A stretch of DNA of 64,000 nucleotides from Candidatus Saccharimonadota bacterium (GCA_017405265.1 JAFRAS010000002.1:18745-82744); one strand, 5' to 3'. Positions 7,767 through 15,922 are shown, counted from the first letter of the stretch. Notes: a model not told the origin generated them from the letters alone. Made by a program: numbers and translations.

Positions 7767-8066
7767 ATGGCAAGCACTAAAGAATATCGTGATTTTATAT
7801 TAGAACAGTTATCGGAAGTCCCAGACGTAACTTGCCGTCCAATGATGGGGGAATTTCTTCTCTATTCGTCCGGCATCCTCTTCGGTGGCATTTACGACGA
7901 CCGTCTCCTAGTCAAAATTGTTCCAGAAAACGAACAATACAAAATACCAGAGTCTATCCCATACGACGGTGCCAAACCAATGTACCTGGTCGAAGAAGTG
8001 GATAATAAAGACAAGCTAGCAAAAATAATTAAAGATACAACAAGAGGACTACTCAACAAAAAATAG
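7767..8066 (+). CDS. TfoX N-terminal domain protein
   Basis: 99 residues matching the TfoX/Sxy N-terminal domain: R-x-M-M-G-E-F-L-L-Y at about 26-35, LFGGIYDDRLLVKI, and a C-terminal Y-x-V-E-E-x-x-x-x-D-K-L stretch. It lacks the second TfoX domain, as most small family members do. TfoX/Sxy regulates competence in gammaproteobacteria, but single-domain relatives are widespread and of unknown function, so a competence role is not implied. It starts immediately after the ClbS-like stop codon and is followed by a terminator overlapping its own stop. Confidence 0.8.
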   Translation: MASTKEYRDFILEQLSEVPDVTCRPMMGEFLLYSSGILFGGIYDDRLLVKIVPENEQYKIPESIPYDGAKPMYLVEEVDNKDKLAKIIKDTTRGLLNKK

Positions 8067-8084
8067 CCCCGAGGGCTCTTTTTT
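8065..8084 (+). terminator. Rho-independent terminator
   Basis: AGCCC-CGA-GGGCT then CTTTTTT; it begins inside the stop codon of the TfoX-like gene and touches the 3' end of the opposing tRNA-Gln. Confidence 0.75.
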
Positions 8085-8158
8085 GGCTGGGTCGGCAGGA
8101 TTCGAACCTGCGAATGACGGGACCAAAACCCGTTGCCTTACCGCTTGGCGACGACCCA
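8084..8158 (-). tRNA. tRNA-Gln (TTG)
   Basis: 75 nt including an encoded CCA. Acceptor TGGGTCG/CGACCCA, anticodon arm ACGGG-TTTTGGT-CCCGT with TTG anticodon, T arm with GGTTCGAATCC. A -10 TATAAT (8172-8167) lies 8 bp upstream of the mature 5' end. Confidence 0.95.
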
Positions 8159-8206
8159 CTACTCTAATTATACCACAAAATAGCATTTTTAAACAGGTCA
8201 GACAAA

Positions 8207-8240
8207 GAAGCTCCGAGAAAACTACTTTTCTCGGAGCTTC
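8207..8240 (+). repeat. Short palindrome of repeat family B
   Basis: A perfect 15-bp stem GAAGCTCCGAGAAAA with a CTAC loop. Its left 19 bases equal the reverse complement of the outer end of the long palindrome ending at 56372, so it looks like a collapsed copy. It lies between divergent tRNA-Gln and the RlmD-like gene. Confidence 0.7.
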
Positions 8241-8290
8241 TCCTTCTACCCACCTTGCCTTTCCTCCTCATATCTGTTATAATCTCAAAA

Positions 8291-9445
8291 ATGATCAAAA
8301 TCGACAAATTCATCCCCGGCGGCCAATCCCTCGCAACCCTCGATAGTGGCAAAAAGGCCTTCTTCTGGAACGCCCTCGAAGGCGAAACCGTCCTTGAATA
8401 CAAAATCCTCAAAGAAAAATCCACCTATCTCGAAGCTGTCGCGACGAAAATCGAGAACCCCTCCCCTTTCCGCGCCGAGCCGAGAAACGCTCACTTCCTC
8501 TCGACCTCCCCCTTCGAAATCCTCGACTACTCTTACGAGCTAAAAATCAAACAAGAATTAGTGAAAGAACAATTCCGTGAACAAGGCCTAACCATACCCC
8601 TTCCCGAAATCATAACCGACGGCAAAGATTATTTCTACCGCAACAAGGCCGAATACGCCCTCTACTGGGACAACGAGAGCCAAAAAATCCTCCCCGCCGT
8701 CCACCTCCGTGGCACTCATAAAAAAATCCCGATTGAAACTTCCGCCCTCGACCGCCCCGAAATCTGGAAAAGAGCCAACGAAATTATCGCCGAACTAAAT
8801 AAAAACCACGAACCGGCTTACAAATACCAATCTCTCCTCCTCCGCGCGGACCAACAGGGAACCGTCGAAGGCGGCCTCTTCGAGAACAAAAAGCCCCACC
8901 CTGTCTTTAATCTCCTCGAGGACGAAATCTTGGGGCGCACCTACTCTTACTCCCCGAACGGCTTTTTCCAGATTAACCTCCCCGTTTACGAAATGGCTCT
9001 GAAAGAAATCGCGAAACACGTCGAAAATTCGAATATCCTCGACCTCTATTCCGGCGTCGGCACCATCGGCCTCTCTTTGAAATCCGCCGAACACGTCACT
9101 CTCGTCGAGTCCAACCCCTCCGCCTTCAAAGAACTAGAATATAACTGTAAAACCCGCGATAACGCCACCCCTCTCTTTAAAAAATCCGAAGAAGCCCTCG
9201 ACGAAATCGAACAAAACAAAACCGTCATCCTCGACCCCCCTCGCGCCGGCTGTGACGAGAAGCTCCTGACCCGCCTCCTCTCCGTCGCCCCCGAAAAAAT
9301 CATCTACCTCTCCTGCAACCCCGCGACCGAAGCCCGCGACGTGAAAATCCTCTCCGAAAAATACCGAATAAACTCCATAAAACTCTTCAACTTCTTCCCG
9401 AAGACCCCCCACATTGAGTCCCTCGTAATTCTTACATTAAAATAG
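8291..9445 (+). CDS. 23S rRNA/tRNA m5U methyltransferase family (RlmD/TrmA-like)
   Basis: 384 residues of the RumA/TrmA class, SAM-dependent enzymes that make 5-methyluridine in 23S rRNA or tRNA. Seen: an N-terminal TRAM-like segment (IPGGQSLATLDSGKKAFFWNALEGE), SPNGFFQIN before the SAM domain, NILDLYSGVGTIGLSL as the SAM-binding motif, LDPPRAGCD, and the catalytic Cys in IIYLSCNPAT followed by a late Glu near the C-terminus (IESLVIL). No Fe-S CxxxxxCxxC cluster motif is evident near the N-terminus. Extended -10 TGtTATAAT (8275-8283) ends 7 bp before the ATG, so leaderless initiation is likely. Confidence 0.9.
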   Translation: MIKIDKFIPGGQSLATLDSGKKAFFWNALEGETVLEYKILKEKSTYLEAVATKIENPSPFRAEPRNAHFLSTSPFEILDYSYELKIKQELVKEQFREQGLTIPLPEIITDGKDYFYRNKAEYALYWDNESQKILPAVHLRGTHKKIPIETSALDRPEIWKRANEIIAELNKNHEPAYKYQSLLLRADQQGTVEGGLFENKKPHPVFNLLEDEILGRTYSYSPNGFFQINLPVYEMALKEIAKHVENSNILDLYSGVGTIGLSLKSAEHVTLVESNPSAFKELEYNCKTRDNATPLFKKSEEALDEIEQNKTVILDPPRAGCDEKLLTRLLSVAPEKIIYLSCNPATEARDVKILSEKYRINSIKLFNFFPKTPHIESLVILTLK

Positions 9446-9447
9446 TA

Positions 9448-9476
9448 TTGACATTTTTTCTCATCTGTGATATAAT
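9448..9476 (+). promoter_or_regulatory. Consensus promoter for the 222-aa gene
   Basis: TTGACA (9448-9453), 17 bp, TATAAT (9471-9476) with TGa extension; the leader holds a small TGTTC/GAACA hairpin and ends in AAAAGGAGGTG. Confidence 0.85.
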
Positions 9477-9532
9477 TAAAAAATGCTTTGTTCTAAGGAA
9501 CAGAGTTGTATCTTAAAAGGAGGTGTCAAATC

Positions 9533-10201
9533 ATGGCACAAACTGTAGCATCGGTTGTCAGACCCGAACAACTCGCGACCGCAATCGTCGCCTCCACCGT
9601 AGCCAAAAACCTCGTTGAGGAAATGGCGAAGACCGAAATCGAAAAATCCGTCCCGACGATTTTCCGTTACTGGGCAGTCGTCATCCACGGGCACATAGCG
9701 AAAAACTATGCCGAATTAAGCCAAGAAATCAGCCAGGGAAACACCCATTTTAAATTCCTGGCCGAATCCCTGAGCGGCGGCGTCACCTGCGAAAAAGACG
9801 CTGAATTTTCCCAGTCCGACCACCACCTTATCCAGGTCAAATTAAGCGACGGCCGCTGGCACGACCTCACCCCTTACGAAATGGAACACACATCCCTGAT
9901 CGAGTCCATTTCCCAGTGGCATCTGGACGACGGCGACTTCCTGCTCGCCCCGAACTCCGACACCGCCTACTCTGGCGACGTCCACCTCCGGGGTTTCCTA
10001 AGAAACGGCAGGTACCTCGCGGACCCCATCCGGGTCAAATTCGTCGCCGAGGTTGCCCCCGCCGTCTCTCTGGTTCTGACTGACCACGGCATCTGGCAGG
10101 CTTCCGCCCCCATGACCCACGAAATGTTCTACACCCGTTACCAGAAACAGATTGCCTACGACAGCTACCTTGTGAACTCTCACTACGCTTACGCCACTTG
10201 A
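9533..10201 (+). CDS. Hypothetical protein, 222 aa
   Basis: No family recognised. ATG 9533 is chosen because AAAGGAGGTG lies 7 nt before it; an upstream in-frame ATG at 9506 overlaps the leader. A consensus promoter and strong ribosome site suggest high expression. The first ~30 residues are Ala/Val-rich (VVRPEQLATAIVASTVA) and helical. The centre includes HDLTPYEMEHTSLIESISQWHLDDGDFLLAP, and the C-terminus is Tyr-rich. No signal peptide, TM segment or cofactor motif. It is followed by a strong terminator, so it is monocistronic. Confidence 0.7.
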   Translation: MAQTVASVVRPEQLATAIVASTVAKNLVEEMAKTEIEKSVPTIFRYWAVVIHGHIAKNYAELSQEISQGNTHFKFLAESLSGGVTCEKDAEFSQSDHHLIQVKLSDGRWHDLTPYEMEHTSLIESISQWHLDDGDFLLAPNSDTAYSGDVHLRGFLRNGRYLADPIRVKFVAEVAPAVSLVLTDHGIWQASAPMTHEMFYTRYQKQIAYDSYLVNSHYAYAT

Positions 10202-10209
10202 CATCTTTA

Positions 10210-10233
10210 CCCCCGAGAAATCGGGGGCTTTTT
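10210..10233 (+). terminator. Rho-independent terminator
   Basis: CCCCCGA-GAAA-TCGGGGG then CTTTTTATG; its T-tract runs straight into the extended -10 of the next gene. Confidence 0.85.
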
Positions 10234-10249
10234 ATGTTATAATTACCCT

Positions 10250-10624
10250 ATGTCAACCATTTTCACCAAAATCATCAAGGGCGAAATCCCGGCTTACAAA
10301 ATCTACGAAGACGAAAAAACTTACGCTTTCCTCGACAACAACCCCAAAACCCGCGGCCACGTCCTCGTCGTCCCGAAAATAGAAGTCGATAAAGTTTATG
10401 ACCTCCCCGACGATTATTACGCCGCTCTCTGGGACTCCGTCAAAAAAGTCTGCCACCGTCTCGAAGAGGTTTATCACACTCGCGCCCTCATCCAGGTCAT
10501 GGGCACCGACGTCCCCCACTCCCACGTCCACGTTTTCCCACTGGATGAAACCTGGGAACCCGGCCGCCATCTCTCCTTCACCCCTGAAGAATACGAAGAG
10601 ATAAGAAAAGAACTCGCCTTCTAA
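10250..10624 (+). CDS. HIT family hydrolase/nucleotide-binding protein
   Basis: 124 residues of the histidine-triad superfamily. FTKIIKGEIPAYKIYED at the N-terminus, HVLVVPK in the middle, and the active site HSHVHVFPL (H-x-H-x-H-x-x) near residue 85 are all present, as in HinT/Fhit-like purine nucleoside phosphoramidases or dinucleotide hydrolases. Length matches the family. TATAAT at 10238-10243 ends 6 bp before the ATG and no ribosome site exists, so it is probably leaderless. Monocistronic. Confidence 0.93.
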   Translation: MSTIFTKIIKGEIPAYKIYEDEKTYAFLDNNPKTRGHVLVVPKIEVDKVYDLPDDYYAALWDSVKKVCHRLEEVYHTRALIQVMGTDVPHSHVHVFPLDETWEPGRHLSFTPEEYEEIRKELAF

Positions 10625-10626
10625 TC

Positions 10627-10655
10627 TTGACAAAAATAACCATATGTGCTATAAT
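10627..10655 (+). promoter_or_regulatory. Consensus promoter for the 96-aa gene
   Basis: TTGACA (10627-10632), 17 bp, TATAAT (10650-10655) with TGc. The 64-nt leader contains GCTC/GAGC and TTTTGCAA/TTGCAAAA hairpins before AAAAGGAGG. Confidence 0.85.
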
Positions 10656-10719
10656 TATCTCAGCTCTTAACCGAGCCGGATTTTGCAATTTGCAAAAAGT
10701 TCTTTAAAAGGAGGATTTT

Positions 10720-11010
10720 ATGGACATCTTTTACAAAATTTTCAAGCGCCATCATCTTTTTTCTCTCTCAATAAAGCCTATTACTGACGAGAAGACAAAA
10801 ATCACTTTTGATGAAACCGCTATCCGCCCCACCAAAGAAGATTTCCACGCCCTGCAGCTTTTGCTCAAAGCAAGCCACCCGAACGTCATTTTTGACTACA
10901 GCGACGCCGAAAAAGGCAACCTCTACCTCTCCGATCACTCCACTCCGACCAAAAGTCACCTTCGAGTTGCCGAATCCGACCTTCTCCGCTGGCTAAAAAC
11001 CTGGCTCTGA
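10720..11010 (+). CDS. Hypothetical small protein, 96 aa
   Basis: Strong AAAAGGAGG ribosome site and consensus promoter indicate robust expression. The protein is small, basic at the N-terminus (FYKIFKRHHLF) and ends in Trp/Leu (LLRWLKTWL). It has no TM helix, signal peptide or known motif. Monocistronic, ending in TGA, which shows that TGA is a stop in this organism. Function unknown. Confidence 0.65.
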   Translation: MDIFYKIFKRHHLFSLSIKPITDEKTKITFDETAIRPTKEDFHALQLLLKASHPNVIFDYSDAEKGNLYLSDHSTPTKSHLRVAESDLLRWLKTWL

Positions 11011-11028
11011 ATTTCCCCTCCTCCTCTC

Positions 11029-11051
11029 GCCCCCGCAAGGGGGCATTTTTA
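11029..11051 (+). terminator. Terminator between convergent genes
   Basis: GCCCCC-GCAA-GGGGGC then ATTTTTATT, ending against the stop codon of the opposing amidinotransferase-like gene. Confidence 0.8.
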
Positions 11052-11897
11052 TTCAATCTCGAGACTCACGCACCTAATAAACCCGCCCCCGCGAATAAGT
11101 TCCGAAACCTCCGGCGTGAGGACCCTGAGCCCTCTTTTTTCGAGCTCTTCTTTCAACTTCGGCGCCCTAGAGGACATTATCACCGTCTCCCCCGTCGAAA
11201 CGAGATTACAGGCGAATCCCTCAACCGCCTCCTCGAGCGACACTTTTATTTTTTCCATCGGTAGCGCCTCAATTTTCTCCACCGACTCGCTCTCGAGCGC
11301 CTCTGGACAATATGCAATCAGCTCATCCGAAATCACCGCCACCGCAAGGTCAAGGTCATAAAAGAACGAATCGGCTCTCTTAGTCTCGGGATTGACAAAC
11401 ACGCTCCCGTCCTCATTCAACTTCGGTCGCGTTTTGACGAGCACGAGCTCGAGGCCGAGCTCTTTCGCCGCAAATTCCTGTGCTTGTGCCTCAGACCGAT
11501 ACCCATTCCCTCCGATTAAATACTTCGAAACTCTGAGGGAATCACCCTGCCCCGAGAATAACATTTCATTCGGCACCGACACGCAGTCAATCCCCATCCC
11601 CTCGAGCACTTTTCGAGCATATTCCTCCTCCCCTCTCCTTGCCTCCGGCAACCTCGCCATCACCGCCTTCCCATGATAAACCAGCCCCCAGTTCGCCGTA
11701 TATACCCCGTCCTGGCACCCGACCGGCGCCGCGACCTGCACCACCTCTATCCCCGCTTCCCGAAAGCACTCGACAATCCGCTTATGCTCCTCCACCGCCC
11801 GCGCCACGTCAATTTCTTTCTCATCATAATACGGATTAATCTTGTGCAAATTCGAAAACTGCGTGGGGTCCGAAACTAATAACTTTTTGTTTCTCAT
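11049..11897 (-). CDS. Amidinotransferase/DDAH-superfamily protein
   Basis: 282 residues of the guanidino-group-modifying superfamily (DDAH, arginine deiminase, amidinotransferases). Seen: N-terminal DPTQFSNLHKINPYYD, the binding-loop equivalent GQGDSLRV, and the catalytic Cys near the C-terminus in GGGFIRCVSLEI. The position where the family normally has the catalytic His (H-L-D or F-H-L) reads FYDLDLAVAV, so the His appears replaced by Asp. Either the enzyme is altered or another His serves. Its ATG overlaps the murE stop by 4 bp, so it is translationally coupled to murE. No arginine-pathway genes adjoin. Confidence 0.75.
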   Translation of the reverse strand: MRNKKLLVSDPTQFSNLHKINPYYDEKEIDVARAVEEHKRIVECFREAGIEVVQVAAPVGCQDGVYTANWGLVYHGKAVMARLPEARRGEEEYARKVLEGMGIDCVSVPNEMLFSGQGDSLRVSKYLIGGNGYRSEAQAQEFAAKELGLELVLVKTRPKLNEDGSVFVNPETKRADSFFYDLDLAVAVISDELIAYCPEALESESVEKIEALPMEKIKVSLEEAVEGFACNLVSTGETVIMSSRAPKLKEELEKRGLRVLTPEVSELIRGGGFIRCVSLEIE

Positions 11898-13258
11898 AAT
11901 TTCCGAATCGCTTTCTTCACCTCAGTTAGCTCATAATACTTATGCGCCCCGTCCTTCCGCTCAATCGTTTTCTCGTTACCCTTCCCAAGAAACATCACGA
12001 GGTCGCCTTTTTTCGCCATCCGACACGCGAACAAAATCGCCTCCGGCCGATCGAGAATCTTAAACAAATCCACCTCGTCCTTTTTCCCACTCTTCCTCGC
12101 CCCCACCGCAATCTGCTCCAAAATCTTCTCCCCCGGCGTATCTCTGTCGTCCTCTTCGGTGAGCACCACCACATCCGCATATTTTCCCGCAATTCTCCCC
12201 ATCGGCTCCCTTTTCGACGGGTCCCTGTGCCCCCCCGCACTCCCAAAAACCACAATCAGCCTCCCTTTCGTCGCCTCTTTCATACTCGGAAGCAATTTCT
12301 CGAACGCATCCGGTGTATGCGCATAATCAATCATCGCCTCAAATTTCTGCCCCTCACGAATCGTCACCATCCTCCCCTCGACGCTCTCTAACGCGAAAAT
12401 CCCGCGGACAATCTCCTCATCCGACAGCCCGAGCCTCTTCCCAACGCACAGCGCCGCGAGGGAATTATACACATTAAACTCCCCCGGAATCTGCGTCTTA
12501 ATAGTGATGTCAGAGGTTGCGTTCAGGAAGTCTTTTCTCGGGTAACGCGCAGGCCGCTGCCGAGCATTAGCGCGCGCCGCCCGTGAAGACGGGCCGGCGC
12601 GACGCGCCCCGAGAAAAGAGCTTCCTGAGATAGCAACCTCGTATTCCACCCCACTATTTTTTAACTCAATCTCCCGCGCTTTAATCTCGCCTTTCTTCAC
12701 TCCGTACGTAATAAATTCCTCGACGTCGCTCTTAAAAAACGCCGCACTCGGGTCGTCCGCGTTGATGACCCCGAACTTCGCTTTACGAAACAACTTCCTC
12801 TTCGCATCCCTATATTTCCGAAAAGTTTTATGATAATCGAGGTGCTCATGCGTCACATTCGTCATCACCGCCACCTCAATCGGAATCCCGAGTGTCCGAA
12901 ATTGCGCCATCGCGTGCGACGTCACCTCAAGCACCAAAAACTCCGCGCCCGATTCTGCAATTTTCCGAATTCTCTTATTCAAAATCGCCGACTTTTCCGT
13001 CGTCATATGCGTCATCTGTTCGTTGAGTTTCGTCGTCCCCCACGCCACCGTCGTCATCAGTCCGGCTTTCCGCCCCGCCTCATTCAACATTTTCCAGATC
13101 AAAAACGCCGTCGTCGTCTTCCCGTTCGTCCCCGTCACCCCAATCACCCTGAGTTTCTTCGCCGGCCACCCATACCTCATCCCCCAAAATCCCGCGCGCA
13201 CAAAATGCACAGGCAACACAGCCTCATTATAAAAAGGCAACTTATCCAAATATTTCAT
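11894..13258 (-). CDS. murE: UDP-MurNAc-tripeptide synthetase (MurE-like), with in-frame palindromic insertion
   Basis: 454 residues; Mur ligases add amino acids to the UDP-MurNAc peptide in cytoplasmic peptidoglycan synthesis. ATP loop GVTGTNGKTTTAFL near residue 40; LEVTSHAMAQFR, MTNVTHEHLDYH, IPGEFNVYN and MIDYAHTPD follow the MurE order. The usual ~100-residue N-terminal domain is missing; only about 38 residues precede the P-loop. In place of the DNPR diaminopimelate motif there is EEDDRDTPG. About residues 207-249 are an Arg/Ala/Pro-rich insert encoded by a palindromic repeat. The start at 13258 is 6 bp after TATAAT (13270-13265), so leaderless; the stop overlaps the next gene by 4 bp. 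Confidence 0.88.
   Translation of the reverse strand: MKYLDKLPFYNEAVLPVHFVRAGFWGMRYGWPAKKLRVIGVTGTNGKTTTAFLIWKMLNEAGRKAGLMTTVAWGTTKLNEQMTHMTTEKSAILNKRIRKIAESGAEFLVLEVTSHAMAQFRTLGIPIEVAVMTNVTHEHLDYHKTFRKYRDAKRKLFRKAKFGVINADDPSAAFFKSDVEEFITYGVKKGEIKAREIELKNSGVEYEVAISGSSFLGARRAGPSSRAARANARQRPARYPRKDFLNATSDITIKTQIPGEFNVYNSLAALCVGKRLGLSDEEIVRGIFALESVEGRMVTIREGQKFEAMIDYAHTPDAFEKLLPSMKEATKGRLIVVFGSAGGHRDPSKREPMGRIAGKYADVVVLTEEDDRDTPGEKILEQIAVGARKSGKKDEVDLFKILDRPEAILFACRMAKKGDLVMFLGKGNEKTIERKDGAHKYYELTEVKKAIRKL
12513..12640 (-). repeat. Palindromic repeat A, copy 1, inside murE
   Basis: An imperfect inverted repeat of about 125 bp: outer arms GAGGTTGC and GCAACCTC, middle arms CAGGAAG..TTTTCTCGGG and CCCGAGAAAA..CTTCCTG, and an inner GC-rich hairpin GCGCCGCCCGT/ACGGGCCGGCGC. 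It keeps the murE frame open. Read in the murE direction it is close to 90% identical by eye to 56073-56197. Confidence 0.85.
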
Positions 13259-13329
13259 TCCTCCATTATACCCCAATTTCCCCGTTTGAAAACCTTATCA
13301 TTTTCCGCATTTTATGTTATAATATAAAA

Positions 13330-14103
13330 ATGTCTCAAAATATTCACTATCTCCTCTGGACCGGCGGCTTCGACTCAACCTTTCGCCTCGTCGAACTCGC
13401 GCGCATAGGTTGCACTGTTCAGCCCCTCTACGTCGAAAGCCCGAGCCGCAAGAGCCGCGCCCTCGAATCCTCCGCGCGGAAGAATATTTTGCGTGTCTTA
13501 AAAAATCATTCTCTGAACACCTTCATCCTCCCCGTCGAAAAAATCCCCCGCGAGAACATCCCAGAAAATCAAAAAATCACTAACGCCTTCCGAGAAATCC
13601 GCCGTCACCACTGGCTCGGCGGCCAATATGAATATTTGGCTCGCCTCCTCGCCTCCCGTCCCGACCTCAAGGGCACCGAACTCGCCGTCGAAGACCTCTG
13701 GAGCAACACCGACCATTTCAGTCGCCTCCTCCGCGAAATCTGCACCCTAAAAAAATCCGGCGACGCCTTCGTCATCGACCCCAAAAAATCAACGCCCGAG
13801 GGCCGTATCATCTTCGAAAATTTCCGCTTCGGCATCGCCACCCGCACCGAGCCCGAAATGTTGAATCTCCTCGAATCCTGGGGCTTCTCCGACGTCCTAC
13901 AAAACATTTGGTTTTGTTTCCACCCGAAAAAAGGCCTCCCTTGCGGCCTCTGCAACCCCTGCCGCGTCAAAATCGAATCTGGCCTCGCCTCCCTCCTCCC
14001 TCCCGCCGCTATCAGCCGCTACAAAAAGTTCTCTCACCTCAAGAAAAAATTCGGCCTAAAATTCGCCAAAAAACTCCGCCCCCTCCTCCGCCTTTTTAGC
14101 TAA
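13330..14103 (+). CDS. PP-loop ATPase, QueC-like
   Basis: 257 residues. The N-terminal LWTGGFDSTFRLVEL is a PP-loop (S/T-G-G-x-D-S) of N-type ATP pyrophosphatases, and CFHPKKGLPCGLCNPCR near residue 215 is a Cys cluster like the zinc site of QueC (7-cyano-7-deazaguanine synthase). No other queuosine genes are in view, and the central ~130 residues (WLGGQYEYLARLLAS) differ from canonical QueC. It could act on another carboxylate or base substrate. TATAAT 13318-13323 ends 6 bp before the ATG (leaderless), divergent from murE with both promoters in a 71-bp gap. Confidence 0.72.
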   Translation: MSQNIHYLLWTGGFDSTFRLVELARIGCTVQPLYVESPSRKSRALESSARKNILRVLKNHSLNTFILPVEKIPRENIPENQKITNAFREIRRHHWLGGQYEYLARLLASRPDLKGTELAVEDLWSNTDHFSRLLREICTLKKSGDAFVIDPKKSTPEGRIIFENFRFGIATRTEPEMLNLLESWGFSDVLQNIWFCFHPKKGLPCGLCNPCRVKIESGLASLLPPAAISRYKKFSHLKKKFGLKFAKKLRPLLRLFS

Positions 14104-14126
14104 ATCAACACCTCACTCCCGCCCGT

Positions 14127-14891
14127 TCAAGCTTTTCTCTTCGCCGCTAAAATCACGTTCTGGAACAAACACGCCACCGTCATCGGTCCCACCCCTCCAA
14201 CTCTCGGTGTAATCGCGAAAAGGTCCCTCCTCTCTCGAACACTCTCGTCCACATCCCCCACAATCACTCCCCCTTCACTCGCCGTCCCCGCGTCCACCAC
14301 CACTGCTCCCGGCTTTACAAAAGACCCCAAAATCAACCTCGGTTGCCCCGTGGCTGACATAATTATATCAAAAAGCTTAAGCTTTGTCAAGTCGCTCCCC
14401 CTGTGAAACACCGTGACCTCGAGCCCTCTCTCCTCCCACATTCTCATAAGTGGCTCCCCCACCAACTTCCCCCTCCCAACCACCGCAATCTTCTTCCCCG
14501 AAAGCTCGATATTATATCCCCTTAGCAACTCATCAATCGCCATCGCCGTCGCCGTAGGCCGCGCACCCCTCAGCCCATCGACGTCTTTCTCAATCGGAAT
14601 TTCATTTAATATACTATTGTCGGTATGAAGAAGCGGCAACTGCACAATAATCCCGTCCGCCTCGCTCTTCGAAATCACCTCCCTCATCTCCTCCCCCGAA
14701 ACTATCTTGTCCAGAACCTCGACCCCAATCTCCTCCCCATATTTTTTCTTGAGCCCCACATATTTCGAAATCACCTCCCCCGCATTATCCCGCAAAATCA
14801 ATAACCTCGGCGACCGCCCAAGCTCCGCCACTTCCGCTCTTTGCCTCTCTTTCATCTCCGCGGCCAACTTCCGCCCGTTTAGTTCAATCAT
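14127..14891 (-). CDS. folD: Methylenetetrahydrofolate dehydrogenase/cyclohydrolase
   Basis: 254 residues. FolD interconverts 5,10-methylene-THF, methenyl-THF and 10-formyl-THF. Seen: Y-V-G-L-K-K-K with the catalytic Lys region (about 44-50), GIIVQLPLL, EKDVDGLRG in place of the usual KDVDG(F/L)xP, VVGRGKLVGEPL as the NADP-binding glycine motif, and the C-terminal TPRVGGVGPMTVA. The ATG overlaps the murB stop by 4 bp, so it is coupled to murB. Slightly shorter than typical FolD (~280), with loss in surface loops. Confidence 0.93.
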   Translation of the reverse strand: MIELNGRKLAAEMKERQRAEVAELGRSPRLLILRDNAGEVISKYVGLKKKYGEEIGVEVLDKIVSGEEMREVISKSEADGIIVQLPLLHTDNSILNEIPIEKDVDGLRGARPTATAMAIDELLRGYNIELSGKKIAVVGRGKLVGEPLMRMWEERGLEVTVFHRGSDLTKLKLFDIIMSATGQPRLILGSFVKPGAVVVDAGTASEGGVIVGDVDESVRERRDLFAITPRVGGVGPMTVACLFQNVILAAKRKA

Positions 14892-15886
14892 ATAATCACC
14901 GGCTCCATCTCGAGTTTCAACCCATATTTTTTCTCCACCGCCCCCGAAATCTCCTCCTTCGCCTTCATCAAGTCCGAAAAACTCTCCCCGCTCTCATTGA
15001 TAAGAATCAGCGCCGCCTTCTCGCTCACTAAAAATCCGTGAAACACCTTGCCCTTGAGCCCCGCGTTCTCAATCAGCCACCCCGAATTAATCTTATATCC
15101 GTCCCCTTCCTCCCACATCAACACCCCGAGTTTCTTGAGCCTCAGAGCCTCCTCACCCGAAACATAAATATTCTTAAAAAACGACCCCGCACTCGCAATT
15201 TCCTTCGGGTCCGGCAACTTCTCCCCCCGAATTTCGCTCACCATATTATATATAGACATCGGCGAAAAATCACTCACCTGATGCTCCTCGACATATCTCT
15301 GTAAACTCGTATAAAACGGCGGCTTCATCCTCTCGTGATTGAGTTTGAGCCACACTCGCGTCACGAAATACCGCCCCCTTGTCTCACCCGAGTTCAAAAT
15401 CGATTTCCGATACGAAAACTGAAGTTCCTCCATTGAAAATTCCCGAAACCCCCCCGTAGAAAGGTCGAGCACTCTGACTTTCTCGAGTACATTTTTCACC
15501 TCCTGCCCATACGCCCCAATATTTTGCACCGGCGCCGCTCCGAGCGTCCCCGGAATTTTCGCGAGTGCCTCAATCCCCGAAAGCCCCCGAGAGCACGCCG
15601 CGAGCACCACCTCGTCCCAAATCTCTCCCCCTCCCCCGACTACTTCCTCTCCCCGAATTTCGAGCCCTCGAATTTTATTCAAAAATATCACTCCCGAATA
15701 CCCCTCGTCTCTCCCAATCGTATTCGCACCCCCGCCCATCACCCAAATCGGCAACCCCTTCTCCTTCGCGAACTCCCACGCCTCTTTCGCCTCCTCTTCG
15801 CTCCGAATTTCGACGACATACCTCGCCTCGCCCCCAATTCTCATCGTTGTTAATTCAGCAATTGGCACACCTTCTCTAATTTCCAT
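14888..15886 (-). CDS. murB: UDP-N-acetylenolpyruvoylglucosamine reductase
   Basis: 332 residues; the FAD enzyme that makes UDP-MurNAc. Seen: TTMRIGGEARYVVEI, MGGGANTIGRD (FAD loop), IEALAKIPGTLGAAPVQNIGAYGQE, FSYRKSIL, and GSFFKNI with the Ser that normally protonates the intermediate, then SGWLIENAGLKG near residue 280. Type I MurB layout. The start at 15886 is 6 bp after TATAAT (15898-15893), with no ribosome site (leaderless). It forms a two-gene operon with folD. Confidence 0.95.
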   Translation of the reverse strand: MEIREGVPIAELTTMRIGGEARYVVEIRSEEEAKEAWEFAKEKGLPIWVMGGGANTIGRDEGYSGVIFLNKIRGLEIRGEEVVGGGGEIWDEVVLAACSRGLSGIEALAKIPGTLGAAPVQNIGAYGQEVKNVLEKVRVLDLSTGGFREFSMEELQFSYRKSILNSGETRGRYFVTRVWLKLNHERMKPPFYTSLQRYVEEHQVSDFSPMSIYNMVSEIRGEKLPDPKEIASAGSFFKNIYVSGEEALRLKKLGVLMWEEGDGYKINSGWLIENAGLKGKVFHGFLVSEKAALILINESGESFSDLMKAKEEISGAVEKKYGLKLEMEPVII

Positions 15887-15922
15887 ACCCCAATTATACC
15901 CCATTTCGCCCAAATTGTCATT

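Noticed and set aside
10990..11010. Possible UGA recoding as in some CPR groups
   Set aside because: TGA ends several genes cleanly (for example 11008-11010 and 62560-62562), and core proteins contain no in-frame TGA.
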